Assembly (NCBI GenBank): GCA_016838895.1
Contig: JAEKNU010000002.1
Span: 62,001 to 126,000 of the forward strand
Length of the DNA stretch: 64,000 nt
Direction of reading: 5' to 3'
Source: Chloroflexota bacterium
GTDB taxonomy: Bacteria > Chloroflexota > Anaerolineae > Anaerolineales > Anaerolineaceae
Shown: positions 53,964 through 62,312 of the stretch, piece by piece
How the letters are laid out: every line of letters starts with the position of its first letter
How positions within the stretch are numbered: the stretch's first letter is position 1
The notes under the pieces: generated by a model
The model's input: the letters and a program-made list of their open reading frames with translations, nothing else
Told to the model about the DNA's origin: nothing
Database searches by the model: none
Made by a program: the position numbers and the translations under genes

Positions 53964-54203
53964 TCAGGCTGCTGCCGGGGATTCCTGTGTGCCGATCCAC
54001 AGATGATTTGGCAGAACCATCTGATTGGGTCGAATGTCAATGGTGTTCGATTTCACAGGATCGGTATTGATCATGCTGGGGTGTAAATAACATATGTTGG
54101 GAACAATCCCATATTTTTGCTGATAATAACTCACAGCATGTTCGATTTTTGTCAGTAAAGTCGATTTTGGATCATTATCAAACCAAAGCATTCCAGTATT
54201 CAT
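53964..54203 (-). CDS. Small protein of unknown function, possibly damage-inducible
   Basis: A 79-residue cytoplasmic protein. It opens MLWFDNDPKSTLLTKIEHA, and continues with a Tyr-rich helix and a short Cys-containing strand (NICYLHPS). I do not know its function; proteins with the WFDNDP opening seem to recur in Chloroflexota. The ATG at 54203 has GGAGA five bases upstream; an earlier in-frame start would lack a site. Upstream lies a strong minus-strand promoter with two LexA-like boxes, so it may be induced by DNA damage. The promoter inference is better supported than any role for the protein. Confidence 0.65.
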   Translation of the reverse strand: MNTGMLWFDNDPKSTLLTKIEHAVSYYQQKYGIVPNICYLHPSMINTDPVKSNTIDIRPNQMVLPNHLWIGTQESPAAA

Positions 54204-54290
54204 TGCATTCTCCTTAATCTTCAGGCAGTGCGCGATTAAAATCACGTCACAGTCTGATCATACTATTGCAAATTCCTTGCCAACTATAAA

Positions 54291-54340
54291 GAACAAGTGT
54301 TCTAATAACCATAGTATAACATAGAACAAATGTTTGTCAA
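54291..54340 (-). promoter_or_regulatory. Minus-strand promoter with two LexA-like boxes
   Basis: TTGACA (54340-54335) and TATACT (54318-54313) are 16 bases apart. GAAC-AAAT-GTTT (54324-54335) covers the -35 edge and spacer, and GAAC-AAGT-GTTC (54291-54302) lies just past the expected start of transcription. Both fit the core GAACRNRYGTTY of Gram-positive LexA/DinR boxes. Their centres are 33 bases apart, about three helix turns. Confidence 0.65.
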
Positions 54341-54495
54341 TAGGCAAAAGAAGCATCAATTCACCAAAATCACCCAAAATATCAGATAGCAAAATCATGT
54401 AGCGAAAAACCTTAAATTGGGGTATGCTTAACATGTTTACAGGAGATATTCCGACAAACAATCTGATTGTTTTGCTGATTTAAGAGGAGGTTATT

Positions 54496-55053
54496 GTGAT
54501 TAAGGAAACACTCAAAGATGCTGAAGCACGTATGAAGGGTGCTATCCAATCATTGGAATTAGATCTTTCCGGTATTCGCACTGGTCGAGCATCATCAGCT
54601 CTGGTAGATAGAATTCAGGTTGAATATTATGGTGCGCCCACTCCTTTACTTCAATTAGCGACAATCAGCGTTCCTGAACCGCGCAGTTTAATGATTAAAC
54701 CTTTTGATCCATCCACCATGCGGGAGATTGAGCGTGCGATTCAAGCTTCTGATTTGGGCATTACTCCATCCAATGATGGCAAAGCGATTCGTTTAAATTT
54801 GCCACCATTAACTGAAGATCGCCGCAAAGATCTAGTCAAAGTTGTGAAAAATCGGGTAGAAGAAGCACGTGTTGCTATTCGCAATGTACGCCGTGACGCA
54901 ATGAAAGATTTAAAAGAAATTGAAAATGAGAAACTGGCTTCGGAAGATGAAAGAAAAAGTGCAGAAGCCGAGTTGCAGAAAATCACTGACAAAATTGGGG
55001 AAGAAATCGATGCAGTTGGTGAGAAGAAGCAAGATGAAATCATGGAAGTTTGA
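54496..55053 (+). CDS. frr: Ribosome recycling factor
   Basis: A 185-residue factor that splits the ribosome after termination with EF-G. The family pattern is clear: GIRTGRASSALVDRIQVEYYG near 26-46, the two-strand core, and the long C-terminal helices with RRDAMKDLKE. The GTG start has GAGGAGG five bases away. It heads the conserved order frr-uppS-cdsA. PyrH and Tsf, the usual preceding genes, are not upstream. Confidence 0.96.
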   Translation: MIKETLKDAEARMKGAIQSLELDLSGIRTGRASSALVDRIQVEYYGAPTPLLQLATISVPEPRSLMIKPFDPSTMREIERAIQASDLGITPSNDGKAIRLNLPPLTEDRRKDLVKVVKNRVEEARVAIRNVRRDAMKDLKEIENEKLASEDERKSAEAELQKITDKIGEEIDAVGEKKQDEIMEV

Positions 55054-55073
55054 TTGGAAAACAATAAAAATTG

Positions 55074-55817
55074 ATGACGAATGAAGTAGAAATTCCAAAA
55101 CATGTTCCCCAACACATTGCTATCATCATGGATGGTAATGGTCGTTGGGCGAAGGCGAGGGGATTGCCACGTCTGGCGGGGCACAAAGCAGGTACTGAAA
55201 ATCTAAGGCGGATTATTCGCGCCTGTGTTGAATTTGGTGTGCAATATTTAACGATCTATGCTTTCTCAACCGAGAATTGGGGCAGACCTGAAGATGAAGT
55301 ACAGGGTTTGCTGCAGATCGTAGAATCCGTAATTGATAAAGAATTAGATGAACTGCATAAAAATGGTGTCCAAATGCGTCATATTGGACGACTGGAACAA
55401 TTGCCTGTTCATCTGCAAAAAAAAGTTTTACATGCCATTGATTTTACAAAAGATAATCAACAACTGATTATGAATATTGCGTTCAATTATGGTGGCCGAG
55501 ATGAAATATTATGTGCCATTCGACGCATTATTGATGATGGTATTTCATCTGAGAAAATAAGCGAAGAATTGGTAAACACCTATATGTTCACCCACGGTTC
55601 TCCCGATCCGGATTTGATTATCCGTACCTCGGGTGAAATGCGCTTGAGCAATTTTTTGATCTGGCAGGGTGCTTATTCCGAGTGGTATGTTACTGCCAAA
55701 TACTGGCCTGAATTTGATCGTGAATGCCTGCTGGAAGCCATCACATCTTACAGCCAACGAGATCGTAGATATGGAAAACTTTCTGCATCGAATGAAGCTC
55801 GATCAGATGCTTGTTAA
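55074..55817 (+). CDS. uppS: Isoprenyl (undecaprenyl) diphosphate synthase
   Basis: A 247-residue cis-prenyltransferase that makes the lipid carrier for cell-wall and glycan synthesis. The HIAIIMDGNGRWAKARGL motif with the catalytic Asp is near residues 14-31, followed by GHKAG, YLTIYAFSTENWGRP and, at the end, DPDLIIRTSGEMRLSNFL. The ATG at 55074 is preceded by only a weak site. It lies 20 bases after frr and overlaps cdsA by 47 bases. Confidence 0.94.
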   Translation: MTNEVEIPKHVPQHIAIIMDGNGRWAKARGLPRLAGHKAGTENLRRIIRACVEFGVQYLTIYAFSTENWGRPEDEVQGLLQIVESVIDKELDELHKNGVQMRHIGRLEQLPVHLQKKVLHAIDFTKDNQQLIMNIAFNYGGRDEILCAIRRIIDDGISSEKISEELVNTYMFTHGSPDPDLIIRTSGEMRLSNFLIWQGAYSEWYVTAKYWPEFDRECLLEAITSYSQRDRRYGKLSASNEARSDAC

Positions 55818-56613
55818 AAGGCTGCTTGTTGTAATCATACTCACTCCGTTAGGTATTCTTGCCATTAATGCAGGGGGATGGATATTTAACATAACGATTA
55901 TCATGATACTTGGTATTGCTGCCTGGGAGTTCTGGAGAATTTTTACCCGAGGAGGATTTCATCCTTCTCGATTGATATTAATTCTCAGCACAGTTGCCAT
56001 TTCCCTTGTTCGCAGTTTATTTGAATTTTCGGGGAGCGAAATAATCCTTGGTTTGATTATATTGGCAGCCATGGCAGATCAAACGATCCGCTTTGGCGAT
56101 GAAGATCAATCACCGGCGCTGAACTTTTGTATCACGGTTACAGGTGCCTTGTACATTGGTTTCCTGGGCTCGTATATGATTTCCATCCGCATGTTGGAAA
56201 ATGGTAATTGGCTATTGTTATTGATCTTGCCGATTGTCTGGATGGCCGATGGCGGGGCATATTTGATAGGGCGGTTATTTGGAAAGCGAAAATTGGCAGC
56301 GAAAGTCAGCCCTAACAAAACCTGGGAGGGTTATTTCGGTGGCGTTGCTTTTGGCACATTGGGCGGTGGACTGCTGACCTATTTTTTGGGTGCACAAATC
56401 AGTTTATTTTCGCCTTTATACGGCCTATTTATTGGCTTGATCCTTAGCCTGGTATCCCCATTGGGAGATTTGGGTGAGAGTATGATTAAACGCCAGTTTG
56501 GTGTGAAAGATTCAGGGAAACTATTGCCTGGACATGGGGGAATATTAGATCGTATCGATTCATGGTTGTGGGCATCATTTATTGGATATTACTTACTGTT
56601 GATTTTGATATAA
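55771..56613 (+). CDS. cdsA: Phosphatidate cytidylyltransferase
   Basis: A 280-residue membrane enzyme that makes CDP-diacylglycerol for phospholipid synthesis. Several membrane helices are present, and the family signature is in SPNKTWEGYFGG and the closing SMIKRQFGVKDSGKLLPGHG with the metal-binding Asp of LDRIDS. The start is uncertain: ATG 55771 is the first in frame after the conserved end of uppS would permit, but later ATG codons at 55792 and 55806 also lack ribosome sites. The overlap suggests coupling to uppS. Confidence 0.9.
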   Translation: MENFLHRMKLDQMLVKRLLVVIILTPLGILAINAGGWIFNITIIMILGIAAWEFWRIFTRGGFHPSRLILILSTVAISLVRSLFEFSGSEIILGLIILAAMADQTIRFGDEDQSPALNFCITVTGALYIGFLGSYMISIRMLENGNWLLLLILPIVWMADGGAYLIGRLFGKRKLAAKVSPNKTWEGYFGGVAFGTLGGGLLTYFLGAQISLFSPLYGLFIGLILSLVSPLGDLGESMIKRQFGVKDSGKLLPGHGGILDRIDSWLWASFIGYYLLLILI

Positions 56614-56656
56614 ATCTGTTTTAAAAATACAGACCCAAAAGAAGAGGAAAGTAAAA

Positions 56657-57643
56657 ATGATGGATACAAAACCGACTCGGAACCTGGCACTTGAATTGGT
56701 ACGAGTAACGGAAGCTGCTTCATTGGCGGCAGGCCGTTATGTTGGCAAAGGGGATAAAATTGCAGCTGACCACGCAGCGGTTGAAGCAATTCGTTTGGTG
56801 ATGAATACCATTCAAATGAACGGAACCATCGTTATTGGGGAAGGTGAAAAAGATGAAGCGCCTATGCTTTATCACGGTGAAAAACTGGGCACAGGGGATG
56901 AACCCAACTTGGATATTGCCGTTGATCCGATCGATGGTACCAGCGTTTTAGCAAATGGCACTGCAAATGCGATCGCTACGGTTGCCTTGGCTCCCCGTGG
57001 AAGTATGTTTAATCCCGGTCCTTTTATGTATATGGATAAAATTGCCGTTGGCCCGGAAGCAAAAGATGTAATTGATATTGAAGCGCCGGTGGCAGAAAAC
57101 TTGCGCCGAATCGCCAGAGCCAAAGGGGAACAGGTAGAAGATCTGAAAGTTGTCATTCTGGAAAGGGATCGCCACAAGGGGCTTATTGATGAGGTACGCA
57201 AAGCCGGAGCACGCATACGGCTGATCCGTGATGGAGACGTTATCAGCGCATTAATGACTGCGGTACCTGCATCAGGTGTGGATGTGCTGATGGGTATTGG
57301 TGGTACCCCTGAAGGGGTGCTTGCTGCTTGTGCTTTGCGCGCGTTGGGAGGGAATATTGTGGGAAAACTTTTTCCCCGCTCTGAAAAAGAAGCCGCGCTT
57401 GGAAGAGAACAAGGATATGATTTGCAAAAGATATTAACCATGAATGATCTGGTATCCAGTGATGATGCATTTTTCGCGGCCACTGGTGTAACCAGTGGTG
57501 ATTTATTGCGCGGCGTGGATTATTTTGCGCATGGCGCACGTACCGATAGTCTGGTGGTACGTGGTTTAACCGGCACCGAACGGCGAATTATTTCCACTCA
57601 TCATTTTGATAAACTCAACGAAATTAGCAGTATCCATTATTAG
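56657..57643 (+). CDS. glpX: Class II fructose-1,6-bisphosphatase
   Basis: A 328-residue GlpX-type enzyme that removes a phosphate from fructose 1,6-bisphosphate in gluconeogenesis. The metal-binding segments GEGEKDEAPMLYHGE (near 56-70) and DIAVDPIDGTSVLANG (near 84-99) are complete, as are ERDRHKG and GIGGTPEGVLAACALR. Some family members also act on sedoheptulose bisphosphate. AGAGGA lies before the double ATG. It follows cdsA by 43 bases. Confidence 0.95.
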   Translation: MMDTKPTRNLALELVRVTEAASLAAGRYVGKGDKIAADHAAVEAIRLVMNTIQMNGTIVIGEGEKDEAPMLYHGEKLGTGDEPNLDIAVDPIDGTSVLANGTANAIATVALAPRGSMFNPGPFMYMDKIAVGPEAKDVIDIEAPVAENLRRIARAKGEQVEDLKVVILERDRHKGLIDEVRKAGARIRLIRDGDVISALMTAVPASGVDVLMGIGGTPEGVLAACALRALGGNIVGKLFPRSEKEAALGREQGYDLQKILTMNDLVSSDDAFFAATGVTSGDLLRGVDYFAHGARTDSLVVRGLTGTERRIISTHHFDKLNEISSIHY

Positions 57644-57760
57644 GATAAATTTAATTCAAGGAGCGCTATGCAGAAATACCACTCTTTTGTCTTCCAAGAG
57701 GTCGTTATTTCTATTTACCAATTCCCAGACAATTCTGTATGATTAAATGTGAGAATTGCA

Positions 57761-59152
57761 ATGAAACGCATTTTGAATTGGCTAAAAACTGCCTGGAAAC
57801 CGCCACACATCGTATGGCAAAAACAATTGTCGGATGGTTCTGTTATTATTTCAGTGAACCAACCCGTATGGCTGTGGTTGATATTCGCATTAAGCATTGC
57901 TTATGCATTTGCCCAGACTGAAGTAATCGTAATTCCATTATTTACGCTGGGCGTTTGTATTTGGTCCTGTTGGGGCTGGGCGCAGCAGATGGCGGAAAAT
58001 CTGCAGGCACAAAGGAAATTGCGATTCTCTGCCAAACAGGTGGGCGATGAAATTGAAGAGAATTTCACACTGTGGAATAGTAGTGTTTTGCCGGTACTTT
58101 GGGCGTCCCTGGAAGATCGCAGCGATTTTCCGAATTATGCCATTCAATCCGTGCGTTGGGTGGGCAGCCGAAATAAGAGTGAATGGCGCCATAGCCAGAT
58201 ATGTACACAACGCGGAGTATTTACTTTGGGGCCCTGGGCGATTTTGTCCAGCGACCCGTTTGGCATCTTTTCGGTGCAGCGGGAATACTCTGCTGCACAG
58301 CAGATGGTGGTGTACCCACCGCTGGCCAGCATTCGCTCGGATTTATTACCTTACGGGAAACAGCAGGGTGATTTGCGTCCGCTCAATCAGCCCCTTATTG
58401 CTGAATCCATTCTTTCCACCCATGCCCGCCAATATCAACCTGGTGACCCACTGGCCCGAATTCATTGGCGTACATCCGCGCGAAAGAATAAGTTACATGT
58501 CAAAGTATTCGATCCCGAGGCAGCTTCACGCATTTGGCTGATCCCTGATCTTGATCCCAATGTCCATGTTGGAAAGGGATTGTATTCCAGTGAAGAAACC
58601 CTGATTTTGTTGTTGGCCGCTTTGGCCGCGCAACTGTTGGATCAACAGCGTGCGGTTGGTTTATATGCCGCGACTAATCCGGCATGTATTGTCATGCCGC
58701 AACGTGGTACAGCCCATTTATGGACAATATTGAGTGCATTGGCGCCCCTGCATACCACGCAAAAAACCCCCTTTTCACAAAGCTTACTGCAGGCTTCCGG
58801 GTTGATATCCTCGCAGGATTTGGTGATTGCAGCCACACCATCCACAGATCAACTTTGGCTGCGCTCCCTGGCACAACTGACTCATGGACAGCATGGCAGT
58901 GAAGCCTGGGCATATATGTTGGATTGTGAATCGATGGGTGGTGCAACACCCTCATTGAGCAATGTGGAAGTCGCTGCCTCATTGGGTATGGTGGCCCGCA
59001 TCATTCGCTCAGAAGATATTCGCACGATATTAGGATCGTATGGTGCTATCCGACGGTGGGAATTTATCACGACAGGCACCGGGAAAGTGGTTCTGGCGAA
59101 TGCACCACGTCAGGCTGAAACGGGTATGTCATACAGGGAAGGATTGCGATGA
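57761..59152 (+). CDS. DUF58 domain membrane protein
   Basis: A 463-residue protein. Two membrane helices lie near 35-75, a beta-rich extracytoplasmic or cytoplasmic stretch follows, and the DUF58 signature PGDPLARIHWRTSARKNKL is near 225-243. The C-terminal part resembles a von Willebrand A-like domain. DUF58 proteins generally work with a MoxR ATPase and a transglutaminase-like protein. The latter overlaps it by an ATGA; no MoxR gene is in the window. ATG 57761 is preferred over the GTG at 57749; neither has a strong site. Confidence 0.85.
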   Translation: MKRILNWLKTAWKPPHIVWQKQLSDGSVIISVNQPVWLWLIFALSIAYAFAQTEVIVIPLFTLGVCIWSCWGWAQQMAENLQAQRKLRFSAKQVGDEIEENFTLWNSSVLPVLWASLEDRSDFPNYAIQSVRWVGSRNKSEWRHSQICTQRGVFTLGPWAILSSDPFGIFSVQREYSAAQQMVVYPPLASIRSDLLPYGKQQGDLRPLNQPLIAESILSTHARQYQPGDPLARIHWRTSARKNKLHVKVFDPEAASRIWLIPDLDPNVHVGKGLYSSEETLILLLAALAAQLLDQQRAVGLYAATNPACIVMPQRGTAHLWTILSALAPLHTTQKTPFSQSLLQASGLISSQDLVIAATPSTDQLWLRSLAQLTHGQHGSEAWAYMLDCESMGGATPSLSNVEVAASLGMVARIIRSEDIRTILGSYGAIRRWEFITTGTGKVVLANAPRQAETGMSYREGLR

Positions 59153-61377
59153 ACGCAGCCATAGCCTGGATCTGGCGACGTTTCCGGTTGAAAGAATTTC
59201 CCTGGTTGGATTTCCTGTTAACAATTGTCTTATTGATATTGTTCAGCCTCAGTTTTCAATATCATAAATGGTTGCCGAGTTTACAGCCTCTACTGATTTA
59301 TTCTGCACTAGGTTGGGTATTTGGTACTTTGTTGAGTAAAACGCGCTGGGGAGCCGTCTGGTGTGCCCTGTACAGTGTTTTGATGATTATCACTGCGGCC
59401 AGTCAAGAAATCGGTGAGATTATTCCACAAGTACGTGGTTTGACCTTTTATGAGTGGGTTACGCAGTTAAATTGGCAATTCTTCTTGTTTGAGGGGCGTG
59501 TCTCGGGATGGTTCGCACAGCGTCTTCTACGGGAAATGATCAGTGATCCGGGTTGGTCGGCTGTGGTTCTGATATTTGAGCTATGGATTTGTGTAAGCTG
59601 GTTTATTTGGGTGAGCCGCCGCTACAAAAAAATTTGGATCGCGGTTGTACCCATGCTTGCTCTACTGGCACACAATATTTACCAGAGTCATTCTTCCAGT
59701 TTTTCACTGCTAGTTTTCTTGTTTATTGTATTAGCCTTGTATGCCAAACAGTATTATCAAACGAAACGCAATCAATGGGATGATTCTCACATGGATTATC
59801 CTGACAGTCTTTGGCAGGATTGGTTGATGGCTGCTTTTATGATTGCTGCTATTGCATTGTCAATTGCCAATTATGCACCTGAAGTAGCCACCCCGGAGGG
59901 CTGGCAGCGTATAAATGAGTGGGTTGAGGAAATCCGGACTACATCTAAAGAGGACGGCATTCTCGAAAAGCCAGGCGAAGGAACCCGCTCAGATTATTCT
60001 GATTATACAAGGCCCAGCACGGTACATGTGGTCAGCGGCCCGGATGTTAATCATGTCGGATCACCATTGCCGCAAAATGATCGCCTGGCGATGTGGATAC
60101 GTGTAGCAGACCCTACCCCGCGGCATTGGCGTACGGAAGTATACAGCATCTATACCGGCAGCGGTTGGGAAGCAGCCGAACATAGTGAAGAAGATGTGCC
60201 TTCATTGGAGAATCCAATTGAGGTTCAATTGGGTTACAAGCTGCTCAAACAATATTTCAACCTGCGCGGCGAATATGACGGGCAGCTTTTTGCGGCGGCT
60301 GAACCCGTCCAGGTCAATACGGAAGAAGTCAGGCTGATTCCGATACTACCGGATGGCAGTACGCTATTGCGCGGGAATGTCACACGCTATGAGGTTGTCT
60401 CACTGGTACCCAATGTCAGTGCCGAAAATTTACGCAGCAGCCGCGCGGAAATCCCCGAGGAAATTCTTGTCCAATATTTACAATTACCGGATACCATGCC
60501 AGAACGTGTAGTGACCTTTACCCAAAATTTGGTCGAGGGGCAGGAAAATTCGTTGGATAAAATTGTCACCATTCAGAACTATCTTCGTGAGACGGTGCCC
60601 TATGATTTGAACACCCCCATGCCAGCTGAAGGTCAGGATGTAGTGGATTATTTCTTGTTTGAGGCACCTTCCGGATTCTGCACTTATTACGCCAGCAGCA
60701 TGGTGGTTATGCTGCGTGTGCTGGACATCCCGGCACGAGTGGTGACAGGGTACGCCTCTGGTACGTATATTTTGGAGCAGGGTGTTTTTCAAGTGCCTGG
60801 TAATTTGGCGCATGCCTGGGTGGAGGTGTATTTCCCTGAATTTGGCTGGATCCCCTTTGAACCAACACCCTCGCAGGATTTACCTTTTTATGCGCGGCAA
60901 ATCATCAGCATGGATACCTCGCCGATGATGTCCGGGCAGCAAGCGCGCATTCGACTTTTCTGGTTGAGAACTGGTGGTATATTGCTGAGTGGCACAGGCT
61001 TGCTGCTGTTTGGTTGGTTGACGATACGCTTATTGAAGCAGCGCAGGTTAATCTCCCGTCAGGCCAAACACCCCCTGATGCGCTTGTATTACCGTCTGCG
61101 CTATCAATTGCAATCCTACGGATACCCGCTGCTGCATAATCAAACCGCTTTAGAGTTCTGGCAGGATGCAGATGAAAAGTTGACAGGATACCCACGGATT
61201 CGGACAGCGCTGCAATTGGGCACGGATGGTGTGGAGAAAGTGCTCTATAGTCCGTTTGCTGTACAGGATGATGAAGTGAAACAGATGCGTGCTGCCCTGT
61301 TGCGCTGCTGGCCGGAGTGGATTAAGATGGGCTGGCATAGGGCATTTTACCTGATCCGACGCTACCGCCAACAATGA
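59149..61377 (+). CDS. Transglutaminase-like membrane protein (TgpA/DUF3488 type)
   Basis: A 742-residue protein. About six membrane helices fill the first 260 residues, then an extracytoplasmic domain carries a papain-like transglutaminase core. The catalytic pair is Cys511 (SGFCTYYAS) and His555 (AHAWVEVY). The third position reads WIPFEPTP, with Glu where Asp is more usual. A last membrane helix (about 607-625) leads to a cytoplasmic tail of 110 residues with a DUF4129-like look. It is coupled to the DUF58 gene. Its substrate outside the membrane is unknown. Confidence 0.88.
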   Translation: MNAAIAWIWRRFRLKEFPWLDFLLTIVLLILFSLSFQYHKWLPSLQPLLIYSALGWVFGTLLSKTRWGAVWCALYSVLMIITAASQEIGEIIPQVRGLTFYEWVTQLNWQFFLFEGRVSGWFAQRLLREMISDPGWSAVVLIFELWICVSWFIWVSRRYKKIWIAVVPMLALLAHNIYQSHSSSFSLLVFLFIVLALYAKQYYQTKRNQWDDSHMDYPDSLWQDWLMAAFMIAAIALSIANYAPEVATPEGWQRINEWVEEIRTTSKEDGILEKPGEGTRSDYSDYTRPSTVHVVSGPDVNHVGSPLPQNDRLAMWIRVADPTPRHWRTEVYSIYTGSGWEAAEHSEEDVPSLENPIEVQLGYKLLKQYFNLRGEYDGQLFAAAEPVQVNTEEVRLIPILPDGSTLLRGNVTRYEVVSLVPNVSAENLRSSRAEIPEEILVQYLQLPDTMPERVVTFTQNLVEGQENSLDKIVTIQNYLRETVPYDLNTPMPAEGQDVVDYFLFEAPSGFCTYYASSMVVMLRVLDIPARVVTGYASGTYILEQGVFQVPGNLAHAWVEVYFPEFGWIPFEPTPSQDLPFYARQIISMDTSPMMSGQQARIRLFWLRTGGILLSGTGLLLFGWLTIRLLKQRRLISRQAKHPLMRLYYRLRYQLQSYGYPLLHNQTALEFWQDADEKLTGYPRIRTALQLGTDGVEKVLYSPFAVQDDEVKQMRAALLRCWPEWIKMGWHRAFYLIRRYRQQ

Positions 61378-61471
61378 AGTCTACGGAAAACCGGTGGGTA
61401 GTGAGAATCCATTGGGTTGAGAAACCGAATTCGTTTTGAAAATGGTTCTGATAGGGTTCGACAAGCAGAGG

Positions 61472-61480
61472 TGTTATAAT
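61472..61480 (+). promoter_or_regulatory. Extended -10 promoter element
   Basis: TGtTATAAT is a perfect extended -10 element, 79 bases before the thioesterase gene. The 180-base gap around it holds nothing else recognisable. Confidence 0.6.
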
Positions 61481-61559
61481 CCAATTTTATTGACCATAAC
61501 ATGACCGTTTTTACTGACAGATTTAATGATCAGCAAAACTAATTTGATATGAGGTTTTT

Positions 61560-62312
61560 ATGTCTATACATCCCCCCATCTATGAACAAGATTTACGCAT
61601 CAATGCGTTTGAATGTGATTATACTCATTATTGGAAACCTTCAGCAGCTTACCAGCATCTGACCGAAATCGCCGGGACACATGCAATTCAACTCGGTTTT
61701 GGGTATCAGGAGATGTTAACGAAGGAATATTTCTGGGTGCTTTCACGATTTAAAATTCAATTTCATACCTATCCAAAGCATGATGAATTGGTTTGGGTAC
61801 TTACCTGGCCCAAAACCATTCAACAGAAATTATTTTTTATCCGTGATTTTCAGGTGGAGAGCGAGAAAGGGGAATTACTGGCTTCTGCCAGTTCGGCCTG
61901 GCTGGTCATTGATACCAATAATCGACGGATGATTCCAACTACACGTCTGGATCTGGATTTACCTAATTTACCTGAGCGAAGTGCCCTGGATGATCCATTG
62001 GATAAGATACTTATCCCTGAAAATACGCAAGAAAAATTCCAGGTGACGGCCAATTACAGTGATTTGGATATTATGGGGCATGTCAATAATGGCCGTTATG
62101 TAGAATGGATTGCTAACAGCTTCCCAATTGACACGTACCAAACAAAACGACCTGCTTCCATTCAGGTAAATTACATCAGTGAAGTCAAGCCCGGTGAGCA
62201 GGTTTCTATTCGTACCTCGGCCTGTGGGATGGACTGCACGGTGATAGAAGGGGTGAATTTAAACAGCAACACCCGCGCCTTTGAGGCACGGGTGGAATGG
62301 ATGTTAGATTAA
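61560..62312 (+). CDS. Acyl-ACP thioesterase
   Basis: A 250-residue double hot-dog thioesterase of the FatA/FatB kind that releases fatty acids from acyl carrier protein. The N-terminal half has the first hot-dog fold. The second has DLDIMGHVNNGRYVEWI near 171-187, where the Asn and His of the active site lie. The bacterial family members have the same length. It stands alone behind an extended -10 element, and its stop codon abuts that of the convergent next gene. Confidence 0.9.
   Translation: MSIHPPIYEQDLRINAFECDYTHYWKPSAAYQHLTEIAGTHAIQLGFGYQEMLTKEYFWVLSRFKIQFHTYPKHDELVWVLTWPKTIQQKLFFIRDFQVESEKGELLASASSAWLVIDTNNRRMIPTTRLDLDLPNLPERSALDDPLDKILIPENTQEKFQVTANYSDLDIMGHVNNGRYVEWIANSFPIDTYQTKRPASIQVNYISEVKPGEQVSIRTSACGMDCTVIEGVNLNSNTRAFEARVEWMLD

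Noticed and set aside
62270-62294. Hairpin near the end of the thioesterase gene as a terminator
   Set aside because: The stem (CACCCG/CGGGTG with inner GCC/GGC) lies inside the coding sequence and has no T tract.
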